Below, piece by piece: positions 6,967 to 13,900 of a DNA stretch of 15,035 nucleotides. The stretch comes from an uncultured Bdellovibrionales bacterium (GTDB taxonomy: Bacteria; Bdellovibrionota; Bdellovibrionia; Bdellovibrionales; UBA1609). The DNA is taken from assembly GCA_937980625.1 (NCBI GenBank), contig CALJPJ010000309.1, positions 1 to 15,035 on the forward strand, read 5' to 3'. The notes under the pieces are model-generated. The model was not told the DNA's origin. It searched no databases and saw only the letters and a list, made by a program, of their open reading frames with translations. Numbering within the stretch: position 1 is the stretch's first letter; each line of letters begins with the position of its first letter. The position numbers were made by a program, and so were the translations under genes.

Positions 6967-9390
6967 TCAATTTACATAAGTACTTAGAATTATCAGATTA
7001 TTTTGTAACAGTTGCTTTAAAGTTTGTTGAATATCAGCCTTAGAGGCTTTTAAATAAGTAGAGAACCGATTGAAACTATTAGACTTGAAGTCTATTAGAG
7101 TTGAATTATTTTGTGACAGTATTTGGTTCAGTTGTTCATAGAGTCGTAGCCTTGAGTAATTACTTTTTAGTTGGGAGTGATTCTTATGATTTGCAATATA
7201 GTCAGCGGTATTCGTTTCTCCATTATATTTTTGATCCATTAGCATTTTAATTTGAGTTGTGAATTCGATATCGATGAGCCCACCAGGTGAATACTTGAGA
7301 TCAATGGAGTCAGCAGGTTTCTTTTTCTCTAAATAGTTTTCCTTAATGACTTGCTCTTTAATTTTAAATAACTCGTTGTGAAATCCATGAGAAAGTTTTT
7401 TTTGCTTGATAGCATTTACAATTTTTATTTTAAAGTTTGAGCCAATGAGAGGTCGGGCTTTTAGATAAGATTGCAGCTCCCAGTTTTGTGAACTATTTAA
7501 AATATAGTTAATAAATTGCTCTTTGGTGGTAATAACTGCGCTTGAGCCAGATTGCGGGCGTAGACGCATATCAATATTATAAATTTCTCCACCTTGTTGA
7601 CGGTTGGTTATCATATTTATAAAACGTCTTGAAATTTTGATGTCGGCCTCTGAGATCTCATTATCTGTTATGAAAATAAAATCTAAGTCTGACAACAATC
7701 CAAGCTCACTGCCTCCCCACTTGCCTAGTTTCACGATATCAATACTGTTATTGGGAAATTTACTTTTTAAGCAATTTAGTAATTGTAAGCTAATTTTATC
7801 TGCAGCAGCAGAACAAGACTCTGTTAAGTTATTAACATTTTGATTTACTAAGAGTTGGCTACTGGCAAGTAGCTGATTTAATTGTTTAAAGTCTTGCAGC
7901 TGGGGTAATAGGGTATCAAGGTTATTTGAAAAAGTTTGAGTTTTTTTTAATAAAAAACTATCTAATATCTCTGGTTTGGCAGCAATAAGGTTACCTAAGT
8001 AAGGTGAGCTACTAAGTATAATAGCGAGCTCTTTTGTAATATTAGGTTCCTGTTCGAGTAAATGGTAAAAACTTTTTTTAGGTCTGATAGATTTAATAAA
8101 GTCATATAATAAATGTAAACTTAAATTTTTATCAAGGCCAAACTGGCTAACATTGTTTATAAACTTAAATAAAAATCGTGTTCTATATATTTCATCAATT
8201 TGATTGTCTTTAGCTAATACAGTCAGGTGAATAAGTTGAGGCCAAACTTTGTTTGAAACCTCTTTATTAAAACCAAGTTTTGTTAATAGTAAGATTTGAT
8301 CTTCTATTTTTAATGGTAAAAGGGGGGGAGTCTTTGGCTTTTCTCCAATAAGCTTTGATACAATATTATTTATTTCTGAAAACCTTAAGTTGCATTTATA
8401 GGTTTTATATAAATTTTTCGCAGTATCTAAAATATGTGTTTGTTGATCATTTTCTATTTGAATTAAATTTTCAATTTCCCGATAGTTCCAATATGTTTGG
8501 TTTAAAAAAGAAGCTTCATCTTGTTTAATAATTGAAGTATCAAGTAATTTATTAATTGCTAGTGTTGTTTGGGTAGTTCGTAAGTGTGGTATTTTACCAC
8601 CATGTATAACTTGTAAAGAATTTACGTAGAGTTCGATATCACGTATGCCGCCAGCATGAAGTTTGAGGTTAATTTTTTCTGAATCACTGTTGTTATAGAT
8701 TATGTGACTACGAATATTTTTTATGTCATTAATTAAGCTATAATCAATAAACTTTCGATAACAAAATGTGTCTCTTATTTTATTTACATTGTGAATGATA
8801 TCATTGTTGCCACATACAGGTAACAATCGATTGAGGGCAATTCGCTCCCAAGTAGCTCCTTGTGTCCAGTAGTAGTCTTCAAATTGATTTATACTACAAA
8901 TTGTTGGTCCTAGCCGTCCGCCAGGTCTGAGGTTAAAGTCTATGCGATAACAAAAGCCAAACTCATCATGTGAAGCAAATAAATCAATAAAATTTCGATA
9001 AAATTTTAAATCAGTTTTATTGGCAGGTTGGAGAGAAACTATAATAAGATCAATGTCAGAGCTTAAGTTAAGCTCAAGGGCTCCAAGTTTACCAAGAGCA
9101 AAGAGGGCAAGGTTTTTATTGCCAGAAATTTGCTCCCATCCTTTAATTAAAAGTTCTATAGTTTTATTGCTCCAGTATTTGCAAATCTCCTGGGTAGTAT
9201 GGCTTGAGGTCAGCTGTGCCATTGCAGATTCAGCCCAGTATTTATGTCTTAAGAGCTTTATTTGTTGATTAAAAACGAGTTGCTTATTATTTGTTTTAAG
9301 CAAACTTAAATATTTTGTTAGAGCAGGCGATGCTTGCTTCGCAAATTCGATTTCAGTTTTATTATATTGATCTAGCGTCTTAATATTCAT
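6967..9390 (-). CDS. glnE: Bifunctional glutamine synthetase adenylyltransferase/adenylyl-removing enzyme
   Basis: Controls glutamine synthetase by adding or removing AMP on a tyrosine in response to PII and glutamine. 807 residues, shorter than E. coli GlnE (946). Both nucleotidyltransferase domains are present. The first has ALGKLGALELNLSSDIDL (about 98-115), then DFNLRPGGRLGP and EDYYWTQGATWERIALNR. The second has LGKWGGSELGLLSDLDF (about 553-569), then DMRLRPQSGSSAV and NWELQSYLKARP. The Ser-Asp-x-Asp metal ligands are kept in both, so removing and adding activities should both be intact. The C-terminal helical domain with GGLIDIEFTTQ is also present. The length difference seems to be in the N-terminal and linker regions. 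Its ATG overlaps the tolB stop by one base (TAATG), implying translational coupling to a cell-envelope gene. Confidence 0.94.
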   Translation of the reverse strand: MNIKTLDQYNKTEIEFAKQASPALTKYLSLLKTNNKQLVFNQQIKLLRHKYWAESAMAQLTSSHTTQEICKYWSNKTIELLIKGWEQISGNKNLALFALGKLGALELNLSSDIDLIIVSLQPANKTDLKFYRNFIDLFASHDEFGFCYRIDFNLRPGGRLGPTICSINQFEDYYWTQGATWERIALNRLLPVCGNNDIIHNVNKIRDTFCYRKFIDYSLINDIKNIRSHIIYNNSDSEKINLKLHAGGIRDIELYVNSLQVIHGGKIPHLRTTQTTLAINKLLDTSIIKQDEASFLNQTYWNYREIENLIQIENDQQTHILDTAKNLYKTYKCNLRFSEINNIVSKLIGEKPKTPPLLPLKIEDQILLLTKLGFNKEVSNKVWPQLIHLTVLAKDNQIDEIYRTRFLFKFINNVSQFGLDKNLSLHLLYDFIKSIRPKKSFYHLLEQEPNITKELAIILSSSPYLGNLIAAKPEILDSFLLKKTQTFSNNLDTLLPQLQDFKQLNQLLASSQLLVNQNVNNLTESCSAAADKISLQLLNCLKSKFPNNSIDIVKLGKWGGSELGLLSDLDFIFITDNEISEADIKISRRFINMITNRQQGGEIYNIDMRLRPQSGSSAVITTKEQFINYILNSSQNWELQSYLKARPLIGSNFKIKIVNAIKQKKLSHGFHNELFKIKEQVIKENYLEKKKPADSIDLKYSPGGLIDIEFTTQIKMLMDQKYNGETNTADYIANHKNHSQLKSNYSRLRLYEQLNQILSQNNSTLIDFKSNSFNRFSTYLKASKADIQQTLKQLLQNNLIILSTYVN

Positions 9391-10763
9391 TAATTAATAT
9401 AAGGAGACCACTTAGGTTTATAATATTGATGGCGATCATAGGTAATGCGTCTTTCATTATTGCCATCAGAGTTAATCATATATAATTGGTTGTTACCAGT
9501 GCGGTTACTTGTGAATACAATAAATCGCCCATCAGGTGACCAGCTAGGGTCTTCATTATTAGCAAAGCGCCCACTACTTTTTCTTGCGCTAGTTAACCTT
9601 TTTAATCCGGTACCATCTAAGTTAACAGTAAAAATATCAAAGTGACCTTTGTCATAACCTGCAAAGGCTAATTTTTTACCATCTGGAGACCAGCTTGGGC
9701 TAGCATTGTACTTTCCAGCAAAAGTAACCCTGCGGGCTTTACCACCATTTTTAGACATAATATAAATCATTGGTCTTCCACTCCGGTCAGATGAAAAAGC
9801 AATTTTACTTCCATCTGGAGAGATTGCAGGCTCAACGTTCATGGCTCTATTAGGGCCGCGAGTGAGTTGTTTTAAAACTTTTTTGCCAGTTAGATTCATG
9901 GAATAGATATTTGGGTTACTATTTAAAGAAATAGATAATGCAATTTGTTTATCTCCTGGGAAAAAACCACCGCCTGAGTTAATACCAGTTTTATAAGAAG
10001 CTAAAAATCTTTTTCGACCCATTAAATCATATATAAAAAGGTCGATGTTGTTTTTCTTTAATCGTCGATGATAAGTATAACTGCTATAAGTAATTTTTCT
10101 TCCATCACGTGACCAGTTGGGTGAAAGCGTAATTCCTCTATGATTGGTAATCTTTTGAATATTTTTGCCGTCCCAATCCATTATATAAACTTCTTTTTCA
10201 CCTTTACGAAAACGATCGCTTGTGAAAGTCAGCTTGCTATTAAACATAGCTTTTTTTCCGGTGAGCTTTTCAATGAGATCACTGGCAAATTTATGTCCAA
10301 TTCTATGAAAATTATTTTTACTTCCTTTGTAGGATTGATTAAAAATAAGTTTTGCTTGTGGAACGTAATAAACATATGTATCAAAAATAATCTGCCCTTT
10401 AATAACTTTATAGCCAGCTCGTATTAGAAATTCAGTTTCAAGTGGTGTCCAGTTGCTAAATTTAAATCCTTTTGGAAACCCTGGAGCTGGGCGTAGCCCA
10501 ACTTTTCGAGTATCTTCTAAAAATGCTTTTGGGTCTATAAAACTAAACATTGCAGACACGTCTAAATCATTTTTAACAGTAGAAAATAAGTTTTGTCCAA
10601 GTTTTACAGATTCTTTTTCGCGGGCAGAGCCGTAATATTGTAGGGCGGGAAAGGCAAGTAGGCTTTTTTTGACTTTAGCTTTTCCAACGTCAATATAAGC
10701 CCGCTTTGTGGCAAATAATGAAGTAGAAAAAAATAAAATTATAATTGAAATTAATTTTGTCAT
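9390..10763 (-). CDS. tolB: Tol-Pal system periplasmic beta-propeller protein TolB
   Basis: 457 residues. A Sec signal peptide covers about residues 1-18 (hydrophobic core then SLFA), so the mature protein is periplasmic. The mature N-terminus (TKRAYIDVGKAKVKKSLLAFP) corresponds to the E. coli TolB strand that binds TolA. An alpha/beta N-terminal domain follows, then a propeller made of repeated WSxDGxxIxxxS/xYxMNxDG units: LSPNWSRDGRKITYSS, AISPDGSKIAFSSDRSG, PSWSPDGKKLAFAG, PSWSPDGRFIVFTSNRTG and a final PKWSPYIN. TolB links the TolQRA motor to Pal at the outer membrane during division and in lipid balance. GGTGA lies 6 bases before the ATG. Upstream is the dpm1-like gene rather than tolA, and downstream glnE rather than pal. 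Confidence 0.95.
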   Translation of the reverse strand: MTKLISIIILFFSTSLFATKRAYIDVGKAKVKKSLLAFPALQYYGSAREKESVKLGQNLFSTVKNDLDVSAMFSFIDPKAFLEDTRKVGLRPAPGFPKGFKFSNWTPLETEFLIRAGYKVIKGQIIFDTYVYYVPQAKLIFNQSYKGSKNNFHRIGHKFASDLIEKLTGKKAMFNSKLTFTSDRFRKGEKEVYIMDWDGKNIQKITNHRGITLSPNWSRDGRKITYSSYTYHRRLKKNNIDLFIYDLMGRKRFLASYKTGINSGGGFFPGDKQIALSISLNSNPNIYSMNLTGKKVLKQLTRGPNRAMNVEPAISPDGSKIAFSSDRSGRPMIYIMSKNGGKARRVTFAGKYNASPSWSPDGKKLAFAGYDKGHFDIFTVNLDGTGLKRLTSARKSSGRFANNEDPSWSPDGRFIVFTSNRTGNNQLYMINSDGNNERRITYDRHQYYKPKWSPYIN

Positions 10764-10802
10764 AATTCACCTTCTGTTCTTATTAATAAAGTTCAGAGTT
10801 AT

Positions 10803-10832
10803 AATGTAACAAGTAATTAGGGGAGTTGACAA
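10803..10832 (-). promoter_or_regulatory. Candidate internal promoter before tolB
   Basis: On the minus strand TTGTCA (10832-10827, 5 of 6) and TACATT (10808-10803, 4 of 6) are 18 bases apart in the 86-base gap upstream of tolB. It would let tolB-glnE-ppi be expressed separately from tolQRA. Confidence 0.4.
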
Positions 10833-10849
10833 TTCATCTAGCTAAATTC

Positions 10850-11542
10850 TCATCTAAAAGTCCAAACTCTATAAAGTGCTTCTAAGATTATTTTTTTTGA
10901 CATTTTACTTTCACCAAAATCTCTGTCGATAAACTCAATAGCTTGTTCATAGTATTTAAAGCCTTGTTTAATGGCTTTATTTTTCATTTCAATTTGAAAG
11001 CTATAGCCGCTAGAGGTGATATTATCTAACCCAAGGGTTTTTAACTTATTCACACGCCATAGGTTAAAGCCGCCAGTCCAATCCTTTATAGGTTTTCTTA
11101 ATATTGTACTTGCATAAAAACTACCGAACTTACTGATGAATTTTCTCATAAAACTCCAGTTAACTACTTTTCCTCCAGGCACCCAGCGTGATCCAATCAC
11201 AAGGTCATAGTTGGGAGACTGAGAAATAAGTTTGACTAAGTCTACCGGTCGATGAGAAAAATCAGCATCCATTTGAACAATAAATTTATAGTTTTTTTTA
11301 ATTGCAGCCTTCATACCAGCTATATAGGCCCTTCCAAGTCCATTTTTTTCTTTACGATGTAAGATACGAACTCTCGGATTACTTGAGTAATGACTGTCAA
11401 CATATGCGCCTGTTCCATCTGGAGAGTTATCATCCACAATTAAAATATCAACATTAGTGTTAATATCTAAAACTGCGGGTATTATTTTTTGGATATTGTC
11501 AATTTCATTATAAGTGGGGATAATAACAACATAATCATTCAT
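10850..11542 (-). CDS. Polyprenol-phosphate mannosyltransferase-like GT2 glycosyltransferase (Dpm1/Ppm1 type)
   Basis: 230 residues, one soluble GT-A catalytic domain without C-terminal membrane helices, as in human DPM1 and actinobacterial Ppm1. Such enzymes transfer a sugar, usually mannose, from a nucleotide sugar to polyprenyl phosphate at the cytoplasmic membrane face. Visible motifs are VVIIPTYNE (5-13), IVDDNSPDGTG (35-45), QMDADFSH (90-97, metal-binding DAD), IGSRWVPGG (116-124), DWTGGFNLWR, and the C-terminal FIDRDFGESKMS typical of the Dpm1 clade. The sugar could also be glucose or a related hexose. It lies 45 bases after tolA and 86 before tolB on the same strand, inside the tol cluster, where it is not part of the classical operon. 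AAAGG lies 10 bases before the ATG. Confidence 0.88.
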   Translation of the reverse strand: MNDYVVIIPTYNEIDNIQKIIPAVLDINTNVDILIVDDNSPDGTGAYVDSHYSSNPRVRILHRKEKNGLGRAYIAGMKAAIKKNYKFIVQMDADFSHRPVDLVKLISQSPNYDLVIGSRWVPGGKVVNWSFMRKFISKFGSFYASTILRKPIKDWTGGFNLWRVNKLKTLGLDNITSSGYSFQIEMKNKAIKQGFKYYEQAIEFIDRDFGESKMSKKIILEALYRVWTFR

Positions 11543-11587
11543 TTTGTTTCAGCCTTTACTAGGGGTAATTAAAAAATATTTAAAGGT

Positions 11588-12436
11588 TTAATTTTGTGGA
11601 AAGCCAAAAACAATCTCTTTATTTTCAACTTTCATTTTTAAACGTTCAGGAGCAACGGGAAAGGGTGAAGCTTTATCTATTGCCCCTAAGATAGTATTAT
11701 CAAAGTTGGTGTTGCCTGAAGACTTAAGAATAGTTTTTTTAATCACATACCCATCTCGATCAATCACAACGAGAGCTTGGGCTTTTAGGTCAAGTTCTGA
11801 TAACCACTGCGGTAAGCTCCAGTTATTAAAGAGGTGTTCCTTTAAGTCGCCGTAGTACTTATTAAATTGAATTGCGTCCATTCCACTAAAGCTATTTCCT
11901 GGGTTTAAGCGCTCTCCAGTATTAGCTTTAGGTGTATCGTCTTTTTTAAGTAGTTTGCTAAGAGCTTCTTTTTGTTTTAACTTATTAATAGCGTTCTGTT
12001 GCGCTTTTGCTCTATCTTGTTCCTGTTTTTTTTTCAACGCCTCTTGCTTTCTTTTTTTCTCAATCTTTTTTTTCTTTTCTGCTTCAAGTTTTTTTTGATT
12101 CTTTCTCTCCTCTGCTTTTTTCTTGGCTTCTAAGTCTACTTTTGGGCCTTCTGGCTCTTTGGGTTTAGGATTTTCTTTTTCAGGGAGCTCTTTAGTTGGT
12201 TCAATGGGCTCTGGTTCGGGGGCGGTAGTCGGTGCAGGTTTAGGTAGGCTAGGTTTTTGGGGGAGATCAGTCGGTGGAGCAACCAAATCAACTTGTATCG
12301 AAGGTGGAATAATTATTTCATCCTCAGCAAAAAAATTTAATCCTCCAGAAAAAATAAGAAAAAATAGAAAATGGGCAATGGCCGAAATCCATAAGTATTT
12401 TTTTAAATGATCTTTCTGCTTAATTGATTTATCCAC
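11588..12436 (-). CDS. tolA: TolA-like energy-transducing periplasmic-spanning protein
   Basis: 282 residues from GTG 12436; E. coli TolA has 421, so the spacer is short. Order of parts: cytoplasmic start, one membrane helix (about 14-33) with the SxxxH motif at Ser18 and His22, the same positions that contact TolQ/TolR in E. coli; a Pro-rich stretch (44-97) more like TonB; a Lys/Glu/Ala coiled coil (about 100-165); and a C-terminal TolA/TonB fold (about 185-282) with YYGDLKEHLFNNWSLP and VVIDRDGYVIKKTILKSSG. It transmits proton-motive-force energy from TolQR to the outer membrane. The GTG shares its G with the tolR TAG stop (TAGTG), so translation is coupled; no strong separate Shine-Dalgarno is seen. 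A TonB role is possible by domain type, but the neighbours make TolA the better call. Confidence 0.9.
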   Translation of the reverse strand: MDKSIKQKDHLKKYLWISAIAHFLFFLIFSGGLNFFAEDEIIIPPSIQVDLVAPPTDLPQKPSLPKPAPTTAPEPEPIEPTKELPEKENPKPKEPEGPKVDLEAKKKAEERKNQKKLEAEKKKKIEKKRKQEALKKKQEQDRAKAQQNAINKLKQKEALSKLLKKDDTPKANTGERLNPGNSFSGMDAIQFNKYYGDLKEHLFNNWSLPQWLSELDLKAQALVVIDRDGYVIKKTILKSSGNTNFDNTILGAIDKASPFPVAPERLKMKVENKEIVFGFPQN

Positions 12437-12849
12437 TATTTTACTTTTGGTAAGGTGACAAGTCCAATACTGAAAATGCCGGCAGCTCTAACTTCGGCCA
12501 TAGTTTCAGCAACAAGTCCATAGTTTACTGATTTATCTGCTTGTATATAAAGTTGTTTGTTTTTTCGTGTTTTAAAAGTATATTTTAATTTATCACCAAG
12601 TTTCCCCATTTGTATCTGTTCGTCACCGGCATAAATCTTTCTATTTTTTTTAATGACTAATATATATGGCTTATCTGGGGTGCTCATACCCGTATTAACA
12701 GTTTGTGGTAGTTCAACTTCAATTCCTTGCTTCATCATGGGAGCAGTGACCATAAAAATAATTAGTAAAACAAGCATTACATCTACAAGAGGGGTAACAT
12801 TTATTTCACTTAGAACAACTCTAGATTTAGAATTATTAGATGCTCCCAT
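12436..12849 (-). CDS. tolR: TolR (ExbD/TolR family) stator-channel protein
   Basis: 137 residues from ATG 12849. GGAG overlaps the end of tolQ 9 bases upstream, which favours this start over the UUG/AUG choices further upstream that would lie within tolQ. One transmembrane helix (about 21-41) has the ExbD/TolR signature EINVTPLVDVMLVLLIIFMVTAP; Asp23 is at the same number as the essential proton-path Asp of E. coli TolR. It is followed by the periplasmic domain with VELPQ, KKNRKIYAGDEQI and the final VRAAGIFSIGLVT. It works with TolQ as a proton-driven motor for TolA. The start lies 4 bases after the tolQ stop, and the stop overlaps tolA. Confidence 0.95.
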   Translation of the reverse strand: MGASNNSKSRVVLSEINVTPLVDVMLVLLIIFMVTAPMMKQGIEVELPQTVNTGMSTPDKPYILVIKKNRKIYAGDEQIQMGKLGDKLKYTFKTRKNKQLYIQADKSVNYGLVAETMAEVRAAGIFSIGLVTLPKVK

Positions 12850-12853
12850 GAAG

Positions 12854-13624
12854 CTACTCTCCTTTAAAGAAGTTTCGTTTAGCAATATTTAAAAAATCAA
12901 CTGAGAAATTAGATAGCTCAACTTCATGAGACTTAATTTTTGTTAGGAAGTAGTTATAACAAACTGTAGCAGGAATCGCAGCTGCTAGACCAATGGCTGT
13001 GGCGATTAAGGCCTCAGAAATACCAGGGGCGACAACTGCAAGGCTGGCCATCCCAGTAGCGCCAATTTTTTGGAACGCACCCATTATGCCCCATACAGTT
13101 CCAAATAAACCAATGAATGGGCCTGTACTTCCAGTTGTTGCTAGTATGTTTAAACGTCGCTCCATCGCTGAGATTTGTTTATCTGTTTCTTTTTGTATGG
13201 CTCGTTCAAGATTATCAATGCCACTTAAAAGCGGAGAGGTTGAGCTGCCTTCTTTTTCGGCTAATGTGGAGTCTGCCATTTTTCGAAGTTCTAGGTAGGC
13301 AGTTTTAAAAACTTTGGCAAAAGTACTATCTGGGTATTCACTTACATCGGCAAAAATATCATCTAAAGATTTTGCTTTCCAAAATAAATCCATGAATGGT
13401 TCGTTACTTGTTTCAATGAGTTTGTAGCTTTTGTATTTATAAAATGTAATTGCCCAGCAAACTACTGATAAGGCAATTAAAATAAAAAGTGTGAGTTGAA
13501 CAACAGGGCTTGCTTGAGCAATAGCGTCCATAGAGCTAATGTTCATAGCCTCTTTGTTGGCATTTTCAACTGCTGATGTTTGTGCAAATAAACTTGGTAA
13601 ACTTAATAATATTGGAATTAGCAT
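12854..13624 (-). CDS. tolQ: TolQ (ExbB/TolQ family, MotA/TolQ/ExbB proton channel)
   Basis: 256 residues from ATG 13624 with GAGG about 10 bases upstream. Three membrane helices: about 41-62 (VVQLTLFILIALSVVCWAITF), 160-183 (TGSTGPFIGLFGTVWGIMGAF) and 200-226 (GISEALIATAIGLAAAIPATV), with the large cytoplasmic loop between the first two. The last two helices line the proton path with TolR. Compared with E. coli TolQ (230 residues) there is an extra N-terminal segment (residues 1-26) that looks like a signal peptide (hydrophobic core, then SLFAQTS); a shorter start at Met27 (MNISSMDAIAQ) would match E. coli length, but its upstream lacks a better ribosome site. It is the first gene of the tol cluster. 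Confidence 0.95.
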   Translation of the reverse strand: MLIPILLSLPSLFAQTSAVENANKEAMNISSMDAIAQASPVVQLTLFILIALSVVCWAITFYKYKSYKLIETSNEPFMDLFWKAKSLDDIFADVSEYPDSTFAKVFKTAYLELRKMADSTLAEKEGSSTSPLLSGIDNLERAIQKETDKQISAMERRLNILATTGSTGPFIGLFGTVWGIMGAFQKIGATGMASLAVVAPGISEALIATAIGLAAAIPATVCYNYFLTKIKSHEVELSNFSVDFLNIAKRNFFKGE

Positions 13625-13653
13625 TAATTAAACCTCATGTTAAATAAAGTGAT

Positions 13654-13681
13654 ATTGTACCTATATATCGAAGATATTAAA
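13654..13681 (-). promoter_or_regulatory. Candidate tolQ promoter
   Basis: On the minus strand TTTAAT (13681-13676) and TACAAT (13659-13654, 5 of 6 for -10) lie 16 bases apart, ending 30 bases before the tolQ ATG. The -35 is poor, so this rests mainly on the -10 and position. Confidence 0.33.
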
Positions 13682-13747
13682 GCCTGTTTTTGTTAAATTT
13701 TAGTAAACTTGCAGCTGGCGATTATAGTGTAATTTATGTTGAACTTC

Positions 13748-13868
13748 TGTGAAACCCTTTGCTGGTAACTCAAGCGTCGTGCTCGGCGTATTTTGAAGTG
13801 CACGATGAAATAATGTGTTTCGGGAGACGACTAGCGGCTGAAAGCGTCCTCCAGTCAAGGGTTTCACA
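13748..13868 (+). ncRNA. Unassigned structured RNA candidate (three-way junction, about 121 nt)
   Basis: The 276-base gap between tolQ and the GDPD-like gene contains a block of about 50% G+C (hand count 60 of 119) in otherwise about 30% G+C surroundings. Its ends form a perfect 12-bp inverted repeat, TGTGAAACCCTT (13748-13759) with AAGGGTTTCACA (13857-13868), continued by CTGG/CCAG (13762-13765 with 13851-13854) after a 2x2 internal loop. Inside, CGTCGTGC (13775-13782) pairs with GCACGATG (13800-13807). A second hairpin uses GACG (13826-13829) with CGTC (13845-13848), extended by CT/AG. The G-U pair in the first hairpin (13776 with 13806) becomes a C-A mismatch on the other strand, favouring plus-strand transcription; TATAGT at 13723-13728 could be its -10, though without a good -35. 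No open reading frame explains it. Strand and function are tentative; it does not read as 5S rRNA, SRP RNA or a known riboswitch to me, and 6S RNA could not be excluded. Confidence 0.5.
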
Positions 13869-13900
13869 TAAAATGTACAGCAGTTGCACTTGTGCTACTG

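Noticed and set aside
12123..12410. Gly/Ser-rich plus-strand open frame opposite tolA
   Set aside because: It is the antisense image of the Pro-rich TolA linker, not an independent gene.
12850..12885. TolR start upstream within tolQ
   Set aside because: ATG 12849 has GGAG at good distance, and it places the essential Asp at position 23 as in E. coli TolR.
13748..13868. Retron msr/msd RNA, because complementary ends resemble a1/a2 repeats
   Set aside because: No reverse transcriptase is encoded nearby; the adjacent 257-residue protein has no RT motifs such as YADD.
13748..13868. Integron attC site or a MITE
   Set aside because: The ends lack the RYYYAAC/GTTRRRY core sites, no integrase or transposase is near, and no target-site duplication is visible at either end.
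13748..13868. 5S rRNA or SRP RNA by size (about 120 nt)
   Set aside because: The conserved 5S loop C sequence and the SRP GGAAGG-type apical loop are absent, and no rRNA genes adjoin.
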